From Phytophthora colocasiae (Eukaryota; Oomycota; Peronosporomycetes; Peronosporales; Peronosporaceae), in the NCBI GenBank assembly GCA_018806915.1, contig JAGKQI010000008.1, positions 1-64,000 of the forward strand: 64,000 nt of DNA, written 5' to 3'. Of the stretch, positions 1-8,651 are shown piece by piece. The notes beneath the pieces are model-generated. The model saw nothing but the letters and a program-made list of their open reading frames with translations. It searched no databases and had not been told where the DNA came from. Every line of letters begins with the position of its first letter. Position 1 is the stretch's first letter. The position numbers and the translations under genes are program-made.

Positions 1-899
1 GATCCAGCTCCACGAAGAACCTGGGGTTCGATATCGTTCACCTCTACCAGTAAGAATCCCAGTGCAAGATACTTCGTTGTACGGATTTGAGCCAACGCCG
101 ACAGGACCATTTCGGAGCCATACTCAGGGCCAGTGTGCGCACTTCCTGGCATCGATGCTCTTCTACTCGCAATTGGCAGATTCGTCTGGCGCGAACCCTG
201 TAAATTGCATGAGCGCTTTCTCACGGAGCGCTTTCTCACTAGTAAGTATTGCAACAAGGCCCACTACGCCTCCGTTGATATGACTACCAACATCATTATA
301 TCAAGTTGCTGAAAAAATGGTCCAAGACCCTGATCAAGATTTGATCCTTACTAAAACACGAGGTCTCATTGTGCACGAGCACCGCACGAATATCCACTAC
401 TGAGTCCATGGAAGTTGCAGGGTTGCAGTTTCAGTACGTACATATAGTGACGGAAACCGTCGAATACAGTTAAAGTACAAGAGCATCGAGCAGGAAGGCA
501 CTATTGAGAATTGCTGGCCGTGAATGGCATGGGAAACGTGAATAAACCGTCGATGGCCCTATTTTACTGACTACGACGGCTGCTTACAAGTTATCCTGAG
601 GTGGTTATCGACCGGGAGAATCATTCGTGCACCACCGTGGTGCAGCACTGTTCTACGTCCAGTGTTCGAACCTACCACAGCAAACATTCCTGCATTGCAA
701 CAGTGGATTTTCCTTCTCGCCATCGGAGTTGACGAGATGGAATACAGTGTACTGTATCTACATTCGATAGTGCCAACAGCATCACGAAATCGAGGACTCA
801 GGTCACTTGAGCGAGCTGTAGAGCTCGAGACATTTCGGCAGATGTTCCCCCTTGATGCCCCTGGTCATGCTACCAATTGCCTCTCCAGAAACACGCTGG
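1..899. other. Unassigned left flank
   Basis: No gene, RNA or repeat family could be supported here. Open frames are short and carry no recognisable motif. A 15-bp direct duplication around GAGCGCTTTCTCAC lies at 211-240. It is probably old intergenic or decayed repeat sequence bordering the DIRS-like element. Confidence 0.5.
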
Positions 900-987
900 T
901 TTCCATGTCAATATACAGCGATGTGGGGCACAGTCACGTCGTGTTGTAGTGAGTTAGCGAGGCGAAATTGGAGCTGGACGGAGCCCC
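900..987 (-). repeat. Split direct repeat B2 (3' end of DIRS-like element)
   Basis: Near copy of 1198-1291. It lacks 5 nt (CGGCT) present in B1 and runs from TTTCCATGTC to GGAGCCCC on the plus strand. It marks the 3' terminus of the minus-strand element. A 26-nt spacer separates it from A2. Confidence 0.85.
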
Positions 988-1013
988 CCCCTCCGAAGGG
1001 CGTGGAGTGGTGG

Positions 1014-1197
1014 GTTTGCTTGTGCTGCTCGTAGGAAACTACTGAATGACTGACTAAGTTTACGACTCCTACACTACGTCGCGGGATAAGAATACTTCGT
1101 CGTGAGTTTCTTGTCGAGGATGGCAGCCTAGGTTTGTGGCATCGCAATCCAAACCTGGAAAACATGTTTTCCCTCGCCTCGCTCAGGAAAACTTCGA
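1014..1197 (-). repeat. Split direct repeat A2
   Basis: 184-nt direct copy of 6876-7059, from GTTTGCTTGTGC to AAAACTTCGA on the plus strand. It abuts B1 directly. Confidence 0.9.
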
Positions 1198-1291
1198 TTT
1201 CCATGTCAATATACAGCGATGTGGGGCACAGTCACGTCGTGTTGTAGTGAGTTAGCGAGGCCGGCTCGAAATTGGAGCTGGACGGAGCCCC
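1198..1291 (-). repeat. Split direct repeat B1
   Basis: Direct copy of 900-987. It overlaps the C-terminal codons and stop of the recombinase ORF, so the end of the recombinase is encoded inside the repeat. Confidence 0.85.
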
Positions 1292-2358
1292 ACCGGTGCA
1301 GCCGGGCTAACTCGTGACAATGCGCCGATCGTCATTTTGGTTGCGAGAGACTTCGACACCAATTCGTTGATCCTCGTGTAGCGCTCGTAGGTATCTGACG
1401 ACCACCTTCCAAACAGTTTTATCGTGAGTCGGTCGACTCCTGCCGAAAACATCGCCGTGGCGCCACCGCTTCTCATGGAGTGTGTACCGAATTGAATTGG
1501 ATCCGCTCCTACTGACGCGGCGGCTGACTTGATCGCATCCGAGAGGCTGCTTGATGGAAGAACCGTGATGGAGTCGACAGAACACAACGCCAGTCCGGTT
1601 CCTTCTTGCATCGCATGCCGCTTGAGCTCCCAAGCTGCTAGTACAGGACACAGCCACTTCGAACCTGAGCGATGCAGAGTACGAGAGGTGCTGGTGCCTA
1701 CTTGATCGGTTTTGCTTCCCCGGAATTTGATTGTTACGGCCACGGCATCTTGAAGGTTTGTAGTTGTAGATCCACAGCCCTTGGAGAATATCACGTCTGC
1801 AGCTTGGATAATGTACGGTTTCACTTTCTTGCTATCGGCTAGATACTCTGATCGTCGGAGCATAAAGAAGAAGCCCACGACCGCAGCCCCCCAGAGAACG
1901 CGGTCGCGGGAATTTCTGAAGTCGAGTTGTTGGCGCATCGCTTTGAGGATTTCCTTGGTGATTGGTTGTTTCTGCTTCGGGGGAGGTGACAACCTTTGCA
2001 TCCCGCGCAGGGCCATCTCGTGTCCTGCATGGAGACCGACGGAATATCCTCTATCGCGCTTATGATACCACGCAATGTGGCTGAGCGCGGACAGCACGGT
2101 GCCGATAGCGAGAGTTTGGCCGGAGGTAGATCCCGAGTACCAGTAGTTGATGGCGTACAAGACGAGTTGGTATGAGTGCTGTTGAACATTTTCGGGTAAC
2201 CATGGCGAGTATCCGCGTTGTGCACACCAAGATGACCATCTTCTCCATGTAGCTTCGTACTTAGGTCTTGAGCCTGGGGCCAATGCGTAGGATTGAAGTT
2301 GAGCGAGAATGTGGCGTAAATTTTGCGAATTACGGTCGGCACGGGGATCTGAGACCAC
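1252..2358 (-). CDS. Tyrosine recombinase (YR) of DIRS-like element
   Basis: 368-residue protein, full length for retrotransposon YR proteins. Family knowledge: these integrate the circular cDNA by a phage-integrase-type reaction. Visible motifs are an N-terminal SAM-like core-binding region (about residues 15-125), first catalytic Arg in FMLRRSEYL (R168/R169), HSMR (H293, R296), a Trp in the His/Trp position (FGRWS, W319) and the nucleophilic Tyr in TYERYTR (Y327). All catalytic positions are therefore present. The start is an ATG lying inside the end of the RNase H coding region in another frame, as is usual for overlapping ORFs in these elements. This is the best-preserved ORF of the element. 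Confidence 0.9.
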   Translation of the reverse strand: MVSDPRADRNSQNLRHILAQLQSYALAPGSRPKYEATWRRWSSWCAQRGYSPWLPENVQQHSYQLVLYAINYWYSGSTSGQTLAIGTVLSALSHIAWYHKRDRGYSVGLHAGHEMALRGMQRLSPPPKQKQPITKEILKAMRQQLDFRNSRDRVLWGAAVVGFFFMLRRSEYLADSKKVKPYIIQAADVIFSKGCGSTTTNLQDAVAVTIKFRGSKTDQVGTSTSRTLHRSGSKWLCPVLAAWELKRHAMQEGTGLALCSVDSITVLPSSSLSDAIKSAAASVGADPIQFGTHSMRSGGATAMFSAGVDRLTIKLFGRWSSDTYERYTRINELVSKSLATKMTIGALSRVSPAAPVGLRPAPISSRPR

Positions 2359-4800
2359 ATAGACGAGAGGTTAGACCAGACTTTTGCGTGATTTGGTGTC
2401 CATGCTCGGGATCCTGCGTCGGCCATAGTGTTGATCGCTCCTGGTAGGTGTTTACAACTGAGTCGGATGCCATATATGGCTTCGGCGAGACCAATTGCTC
2501 TGTTAATTTCTTGAGCCATGCAGTTTCGGCTTGAAGCTCGATTAGTCAAGAGATTGCAGAAGTGTTGTCGGACCATACTTGGACGTAGGTCAATCCTGAG
2601 GGTGTCTTCCCTTTCCAGGCAGGTCCAAAACACCAAACAGCAAGAACCACACAGAGCTGCTCCCTCACGTTAATGTTGAATCCGTCAGGTCCTGCTGCTG
2701 CCTGGATTAACTTTTGCTCATGTTCATCGAATTTGACCTGAATAAACTGTCTGTCGGCTGGGTTCAGGACAGCCAAGCCAGAGTTGCTTGCGTCCATGTA
2801 AAGATGTACATCGGGAGGTTGATGTTTCGTGAATTGAGAGAGCGGTAGATTCCGGAGTTGTCCTCTTGACAGGATCAGTTCAAACCATTGCAAATCGAGC
2901 CGCATCGTCTCGTCCAGCACAATAGTTCCGTTTCGAGGGGCTCTAAGGCTGGCATGATGAAGGTGCTGGTAAAAGGCCTTTGCGGAATTAATGCACAGAC
3001 ACACATGTCGTAGACTCCCGATGACCTGTTGCAGTTCCGTTTTCGTCACTCGGTTTTTGAGTTGCAGCTTTTGTACTGGGTCAAGAGCCTTGAGTATCTT
3101 GTCTTGTGGCATTGAGATCGTGCGTTCCACGGTGTCGAAGATTAGTCCAAGGACTTGTAAACGAGTCTCCCAGTTTGAGAATTTCTTGTCGTTGATTGCT
3201 GTCGGGCCCAATACCGCTAGCATGGCGATACGAAGAGTTTCGTTTGCTAGCTGAAGTCGACTGCCTCTGTCTGGCTCCACCATTACGTGGTCATCTACCC
3301 ATTCATATGGGTAGAAGGGGTTGATGTCGGTTGAACTGGAATCCATTGAGGCTGGACATTCGCGGCCAACTAGCCATGAAATTGCACCACCGACAACGCC
3401 ATAATAGGCCGGAGAACTTGTCCATCCAAAGGGGGCAGATAGGTCGATGATGAGTACGTTATGTTCCGGGATGGTAGCGGCCATCCACCGAACGTGCCCA
3501 CTGCCCACCATAAGATGTCGGAATGCTCCTTTAACATCACCTTTCATCAGTCGGACTACCGTGCCTTTGTATTTGCGGTGGCACCACTCGATCCTCCGTG
3601 CAATGTGTACTACACTTTTGTAGTCAAGCTCGGGAACACCATCATGAGAGGATTGATCATTTGTAGAATGGCCTGATCGAAATGACAGGTCATGAATGAG
3701 CCGGATTTCTTCGTCCGGGTCACAGTCCTTCTTTCCACAGCTCCGAGCGGACTAATTTGAATATCTTTCCAGACTTCGAGTACGGCGATATCTAGTACGA
3801 GATATTGGCCGGCGTCTTGACCTGATCGGATTGCCTTGATTACTGCATTCAAGTATTTCGAAGCTGATCGATGATTTCTGACAGAATTTGTTTGATCTGG
3901 CGCGGCAGTCTTCCAGGTTGGCTGAATCCCATTTCGAGCCATGTCGTTGAGCAGAGATTTGTGCTTGTAGCCGTCAAGGAGTCTCGTCAGGCGCATGGGA
4001 TCCCATGCTTTGTTGGGTCGTGGGTCCTGTCCGGTCTGGCCACGGATCAATTCAACGATCTCGGACAGGCTCAAGCTATGTTTGAGAGCCATGGTGGACA
4101 CCACCCGCTGTTTTTCTCCATTTAATTGATATTTCCCGTTTGCTTGGCGTAATGGCACTGGTACTGGTGGCCGTATACCTAGTTGTGTGCAGGTCTCGTT
4201 GAGCTTGTTAATTCGGGCTGCGTTATCAATGTCCGACAGTTGTTGCAATTTCTTCCGGACATCTTCCCAAGTAGGACATTTTGCTCTGTCGATAAAGGAG
4301 AGGTGATGCTCGACGTTGACCACGCTGGTCGAACGGAGTGTATGTTGCTCGACGTCAGCCGAATTGACTGATCGGAGAGAGGTTTGCTCGACGCCCGTCG
4401 AGATGCACGAGCGGAGTGAAGGTTGCTCAACGTTGGCCTGAAAAGGCGAACGGAGGGATAGTTGCTCTACGCCTACTCGAGCGGTAGGACGGAGGGATGG
4501 CTGCGCGGCAGCGGCCGAAATGGCCGGGCGGAGTCGTAGATGATTGTTGCAGTCCACATCTGGACTTGGCGGGGCAATGTTTGATGTTTTGAGTAGTACG
4601 CTTTCAGACGTACACCGTTGGGAACGTGGACTTCCTTGGAAAGATTCGCACTCCAGTACACGACCGCGATTAGACTTGGACCTTAATGTGGCCGACGTGG
4701 GGAAATCTAGGAATGCTCGGGAAGTTGTCACCGTGCGCTTGGTTCGTTCGGTCCAATTTCGTGTTCCACTGCCGGTTAGACCATTTCCGTCTGGAACACA
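2340..4800 (-). pseudogene. RT-RNase H polyprotein of DIRS-like element, frame-broken
   Basis: Reads in three consecutive frames. The first (4800-3610) follows the gag stop in the same frame and carries a 13-residue tandem repeat (VEQxSLRS core) before the RT domain, up to ISPLGAV. Near 3735 one base appears lost, and the RT continues in another frame (IHDLSF, then 3547-2546). The RT there has SAPFGWTSSPAYY, the catalytic WVDD (codons near 3295) and an RNase H with Asp (LYMDAS), Glu (REQLC) and Asp (VWSDNTSA). Near 2555 another one-base loss moves the RNase H tail (LPGAINTMADAGSR) into a third frame, which overlaps the recombinase start. Such RT-RNase H fusions copy the element RNA. The two breaks make this copy defective unless they are sequence errors. 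Confidence 0.85.
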
Positions 4801-6858
4801 TCAATTGTCATCGTATTTGGTGTTGACGCCACCAAACTTACGCCGAAGGTAGTTCTTGAGCTTGTCGGTTAAAGCGGCTGGGAAGAAATGAACTCGGTAT
4901 GGCGAGACGCAGGTATCAGGATCGCTTGAAGGACAGCCCTTCTTGGACAAATACTTTAGGCACACCTGTTTTCCTTCGTGTCGGGGAATGAATGACGTTG
5001 AGCTGTCTCCTTTACGACCCGGATGACTTCGCGATCGCTGCTGCGAGTGTTCACGCGATGAGGTGTCATGTGCTGTTTGTAATGCATCCATTCGATCCCG
5101 CTGGGAGGAGAAGAGAATGCCTTGAAGCTCAGGATTGAAGGGGTTCATTGCCACAGAGACTTGTCCGCGAGTTGAAGTCAGACTTGTAAGGTCTGCAATA
5201 ATCGCGTTACGGTAGTCTTCCAGCTGAGAGTCAACCCACAGTATCAGAGTAGGGAGCTGGTCTTGAGGCCAAAGGTTACGTGCTCGAAGCGCGCCAAGGA
5301 GTGTATAGGTTGCTGTCGCAAGGTCTCGGGTTGTGGAATCACACATGAACACACAGTATTGCTGAAATCCATTCGCGGCAGCCATAACATCGTCCCACGA
5401 CGATGGTTCTGGGGCTGGAATAAACTTTGCAGAGACGGAGAAGTCGCTCATGCTGATGAAGTTTTCGCGTTGCCGACGAAGTCGCTCAATTTGTTCAACG
5501 GGAGTAAAGTGAAGGATAGAGAGTCCTCGTGATCCAAATTGGAAGTCGTAAGCTCGGGTAGATACACCAGGATATGCCCACAACGTGATCGCCTTGTTGG
5601 ACACCATTGATTCGACAAAAACAGAAGGTGACTTACCTTTGTGTGCTTCTGCAGTTATGACTTCGTGAACCCGACGTTGCTCGAGCGAAGGGCTGAAGGA
5701 GAATTTACTCCGCTTGGCCGGTGGTAGTTCTCCATCCAGCCGTCGTGTTAGCGTCGCCGTAGGTTGTGAACTAGCTGGTCGCCTTGAATCGAGGTGGTAC
5801 GGGAGCAAATGGGGCTTGTGAAGACGAATTAGCTCTCGAATCTCGTGCTCTTGAGAGGATTCATGCTCCATTGGGGTCGGCGTTTGGTTGGTTGATAGCA
5901 ACGCGGTGTCTGCCGCTGTGTGTGGCGCTGTCCTCGTCGGCTGCCGTGAACGAGACGGCTCATTCGCCAACAGCATGTGGGCAACGGACGCTTCATCTGC
6001 CGCTACTTCGATGTCATCATCGACGACTGTAGGATCAAAGAAGACGGAAGTGTTGTGGCCTGAGCGTTGGTTTGGGTTCCTGTTACCCTGGCTGTTTCGA
6101 CGATGTTGGCTATCAGGATTTGAAGACGGTATAATCTCCGAGGTTGGTTGCTGACAGAACGATGGTCCAAAGGCATGTTCGAGTTGGGGTGGTAGAGGAG
6201 CATTTCCGTCTACGTAGTAAACGTGGTTAATCACATGCTGGAGCGATACGCGGGTACGTACGCCCGTGAGCGCATCCGTCCACAGCGAAAGGCAATCGTA
6301 CACTGACGAGACGTGTATGTCGTGGTCACGCAACAGCTGTGCGACGGAAGGTGGGCCTTGTCCAGGATTGGTTGGATTGATGATCGTAGTGAACATTGCT
6401 TCGTGCATCCGTTCAAGGGCAGGGTAGTTCCAGTTGCTGACCGGGAACTGCTTGCACCCCATTATCATTGCTATCACTGGGTATACTTCCCCGCAGATAG
6501 CATCCAGATTGGCTTGAATAGGACCGTGTGACGTGGATACTATAAGGTCGGAGTTGGAATAGCCCGTTACCTGGCCGTATCGGTATTCCCCGTCCACCAG
6601 TGCACACACAGCCTTTCGTACCCACGTTCCGAGCTGGAGCTCGCCTTCATCGCTGAGGTTAATCCTCCGTGTCAGCGCAGTGACACGTGGAAGCTTGAGC
6701 GTTTGGGTAGCACCGTTCGAAGCTTCATCAAGTTGAACAGAGACCGTGGCGCCTCGTGAACTCTTCACCTTCACGTAAGTCGGAGTTGATATTGCTCCCT
6801 CAACGTCTTCTGGGAAGAGAAGAAGGGTAGCGCCGCGCGGAAGAGTAGCTGGAGACAT
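4801..6858 (-). CDS. Gag-like protein of DIRS-like element
   Basis: 685-residue first ORF, starting at an ATG 17 nt inside A1. It occupies the Gag position of DIRS/Ngaro elements. The N-terminal half (about 1-300) looks folded but matches no domain I recognise. The middle (about 300-400) is low-complexity and Ser/Thr/His-rich. Close to the C-terminus is a Cys/His cluster (C-x8-C-x7-C-x5-H, in CLKYLSKKGC and on) that could bind RNA as a nucleocapsid finger; this is inference. It ends at TGA (4803-4801), and the next ORF continues in the same frame. Confidence 0.7.
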   Translation of the reverse strand: MSPATLPRGATLLLFPEDVEGAISTPTYVKVKSSRGATVSVQLDEASNGATQTLKLPRVTALTRRINLSDEGELQLGTWVRKAVCALVDGEYRYGQVTGYSNSDLIVSTSHGPIQANLDAICGEVYPVIAMIMGCKQFPVSNWNYPALERMHEAMFTTIINPTNPGQGPPSVAQLLRDHDIHVSSVYDCLSLWTDALTGVRTRVSLQHVINHVYYVDGNAPLPPQLEHAFGPSFCQQPTSEIIPSSNPDSQHRRNSQGNRNPNQRSGHNTSVFFDPTVVDDDIEVAADEASVAHMLLANEPSRSRQPTRTAPHTAADTALLSTNQTPTPMEHESSQEHEIRELIRLHKPHLLPYHLDSRRPASSQPTATLTRRLDGELPPAKRSKFSFSPSLEQRRVHEVITAEAHKGKSPSVFVESMVSNKAITLWAYPGVSTRAYDFQFGSRGLSILHFTPVEQIERLRRQRENFISMSDFSVSAKFIPAPEPSSWDDVMAAANGFQQYCVFMCDSTTRDLATATYTLLGALRARNLWPQDQLPTLILWVDSQLEDYRNAIIADLTSLTSTRGQVSVAMNPFNPELQGILFSSQRDRMDALQTAHDTSSREHSQQRSRSHPGRKGDSSTSFIPRHEGKQVCLKYLSKKGCPSSDPDTCVSPYRVHFFPAALTDKLKNYLRRKFGGVNTKYDDN

Positions 6859-7059
6859 CGTGGTCAGTTGAAGGCGTTTGCTTGTGCTGCTCGTAGGAAA
6901 CTACTGAATGACTGACTAAGTTTACGACTCCTACACTACGTCGCGGGATAAGAATACTTCGTCGTGAGTTTCTTGTCGAGGATGGCAGCCTAGGTTTGTG
7001 GCATCGCAATCCAAACCTGGAAAACATGTTTTCCCTCGCCTCGCTCAGGAAAACTTCGA

Positions 7060-7158
7060 ATTACTCTTTGGGAGTCTTTATTGCGAGATTACGCCAGGAT
7101 TGGATGGGGGGTTGAGCTCGATTAAAACTCGGTAGTTTAGCTTGAGCCATTCCCTAAC
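7060..7158. other. Upstream flank of ABCA gene
   Basis: Host-side sequence between the A1 end of the DIRS-like element and the first open codons of the ABCA frame. An in-frame TAG lies near 7136. No ATG is seen before the reading frame, so the native start or an upstream intron is not resolved. Confidence 0.4.
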
Positions 7159-7313
7159 GTGCCACCAAGTGAGCACTTGGTCTCCAACAACTACGACAAT
7201 CTCCACGGGAAAGTGTCGGGCGTGGCTGAATCTGCGCCGATGACTCTCCAGGAGAAACTCATGAAGACTTCCAGCGAGAATCTGGCACAACGTCGCACCT
7301 CGTGGACGTTTAT
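7159..7313 (+). pseudogene. ABCA-type ABC transporter, N-terminal piece (split gene, part 1)
   Basis: Open frame of 51 codons ending in TSWTF, which joins in frame across one copy of the TTTAT duplication to the frame at 14896. It encodes the cytoplasmic leader before the first membrane helix. No ATG starts the frame at 7159, where the first codon is GTG; the first internal Met is in APMTLQEKL. Element 7314-14890 interrupts it. Removing the element and one TSD restores continuous reading, which shows the gene was open when the insertion happened. Confidence 0.75.
7309..7313. repeat. Target-site duplication TTTAT (left)
   Basis: Five-base direct duplication flanking element 7314-14890. The partner copy is at 14891-14895. 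Confidence 0.9.
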
Positions 7314-7736
7314 TGCAGCGGGGCTGCGTAGGTGTGCACGGCACAGAGGAAGTTTAGTTGACTCGTAGAGTCCTGCTTGCAAGGCACTTGCCTTCGGTTC
7401 TATACAAGAACCAAGTAGTCCACTAAATACGGGACTCACAGAGTCAGTGTCCCTATAACAAAGGACTAACACTAACTATGTAAAATGCAAACTGATTTTT
7501 ATTGACTTTATTGCCCTTAATCCTAAATGTAACGGATTTAGTATCTAACATACTAAATCCTAATCAAAATGCAACGTGAGGCTCTGAGGCCATCCACGTA
7601 TCTACTCGTGTGTGCCACACCATTATGTACCCACATAAATGTATCCTTGAGTGTCACACACCATTATGTACCCACATAAATGTATCCACGTGTGTCACAC
7701 ACCAACGAGAAACATTCGTGTAACATCCCCGTTACA
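7314..7736 (-). repeat. 3' LTR, subfamily A
   Basis: 423 bp. In sense orientation it starts TGTAACGGGG and ends GCTGCA. About 257 bp (plus coordinates 7314-7570) are shared with subfamily B, and the remainder (U3, 7571-7736) is specific to A. The U3 holds two tandem units of about 42 bp built around CATTATGTACCCACATAAATG. An AATAAA motif lies mid-LTR in sense. Confidence 0.95.
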
Positions 7737-8651
7737 CTCTCCCCCACCAAGATTCCGGATACCGTATCCGGAAAGTGTAAACACACGACGCGATTATCGG
7801 CCGATGGCCACGGCACCTTGCCTTGCGCGGACGGCGCTGTCTCTCGTGCGTGTTACACGCATCCGTACGCGATGCCACTTGGCACACACTTGGGCCCAAT
7901 GCTTACCAAGCATAGGAGCCTACTGGCTCGAGTCAAGGGACTCTACGGGCGTGGGGAGAAGGCCACAAGTGGCGTATCGACGATACTACTGGATCAGTGA
8001 TCCACAGGGCAAGCCTTCCAAGCTACCAACGGTTCCACGAACCACACAGCAGTGGGGCCCACTCGCTTCACAGTTAATGTGACCCTCGGATGAGCACTGT
8101 GTGCAGGGCTTGATGCCCAAGTTGTCCTTGAAGCAGGCGCAAGCGCCACTATGTGTCACAGACACTGTGTCTTGTGAATACACGTGCTCAGCACAGTCGT
8201 AGACACGACAACGAGCACCAGACAGCTAAGCTGTCGCTCAGGAGGTGCATATCTACCTCCTACTGCTATGCTATGCAGCATGCGGGGCCCAATGCCTTGG
8301 CATCCTGGCATCCACAGTGCCTCATGACACAGTCATACCCATTGAACGCTTCTAGCGTCAGGTGATCGGATAGAATCCGTTTCCATCACCACTTGCCGTT
8401 TAGACAGAACGTCATTAAGACGGTTGTTCATCACGAACCATCTTCGCTTCATGATCGCGAAGCTCCGGGCCATAGGCCAGTGTTGTTAAAGGGTCAAAGA
8501 CCTTTGAAACACGCGCGCGAGGCGCATGTAGCTCTACTGCGCTTGCAGTTTGAGCATTCGATGCCACGTCGACGGCACCGACGTGCTCGCTGCAAGTATT
8601 GCAGCTACGGGTCAGAGCCTGAGCTCAGCAACGACCCTGTGGACTCCCACC
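7737..8651 (-). other. 3' untranslated region of element A copy 1, hairpin-rich
   Basis: 915 nt between the pol stop and the 3'LTR. No convincing ORF in sense. It begins, next to the LTR, with the polypurine tract (plus-strand CTCTCCCCCACC at 7737-7748). It is a chain of short perfect inverted repeats, for example arms TTCCGGATA/TATCCGGAA around CCG near 7751-7771, and GACAGC/GCTGTC around TAA. The homologous region of the better-ordered plus-strand copy (53845-54757) shows the same chain. Confidence 0.7.

Larger units (their letters stand above)
900..7059 (-). mobile_element. DIRS/Ngaro-like tyrosine-recombinase retrotransposon
   Basis: Read on the minus strand the order is A1 (7059-6876), gag-like ORF, RT-RNase H, tyrosine recombinase, B1 (1291-1198), A2 (1197-1014), B2 (987-900). 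A1 and A2 are 184-nt direct copies, and B1 and B2 are direct copies of 94 and 88 nt. This split direct repeat architecture (A1-ORFs-B1-A2-B2), with a tyrosine recombinase instead of a DDE integrase, is the hallmark of Ngaro/PAT-type DIRS elements. They are thought to integrate a circular intermediate without making target-site duplications, and I see none. The pol region has two frame breaks, so this copy is probably inactive unless those are sequence errors. Confidence 0.9.

Noticed and set aside
1014..7059. A1/A2 (184 nt) as ordinary LTRs
   Set aside because: They lack the TG...CA ends and TSD, a second repeat pair (B1/B2) is interleaved, and the element encodes a tyrosine recombinase, which fits split direct repeats instead.
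7651..8082. 143-codon plus-strand frame across U3 and 3'UTR of A copy 1
   Set aside because: It spans an LTR boundary, is repeat-derived and has no coherent composition.
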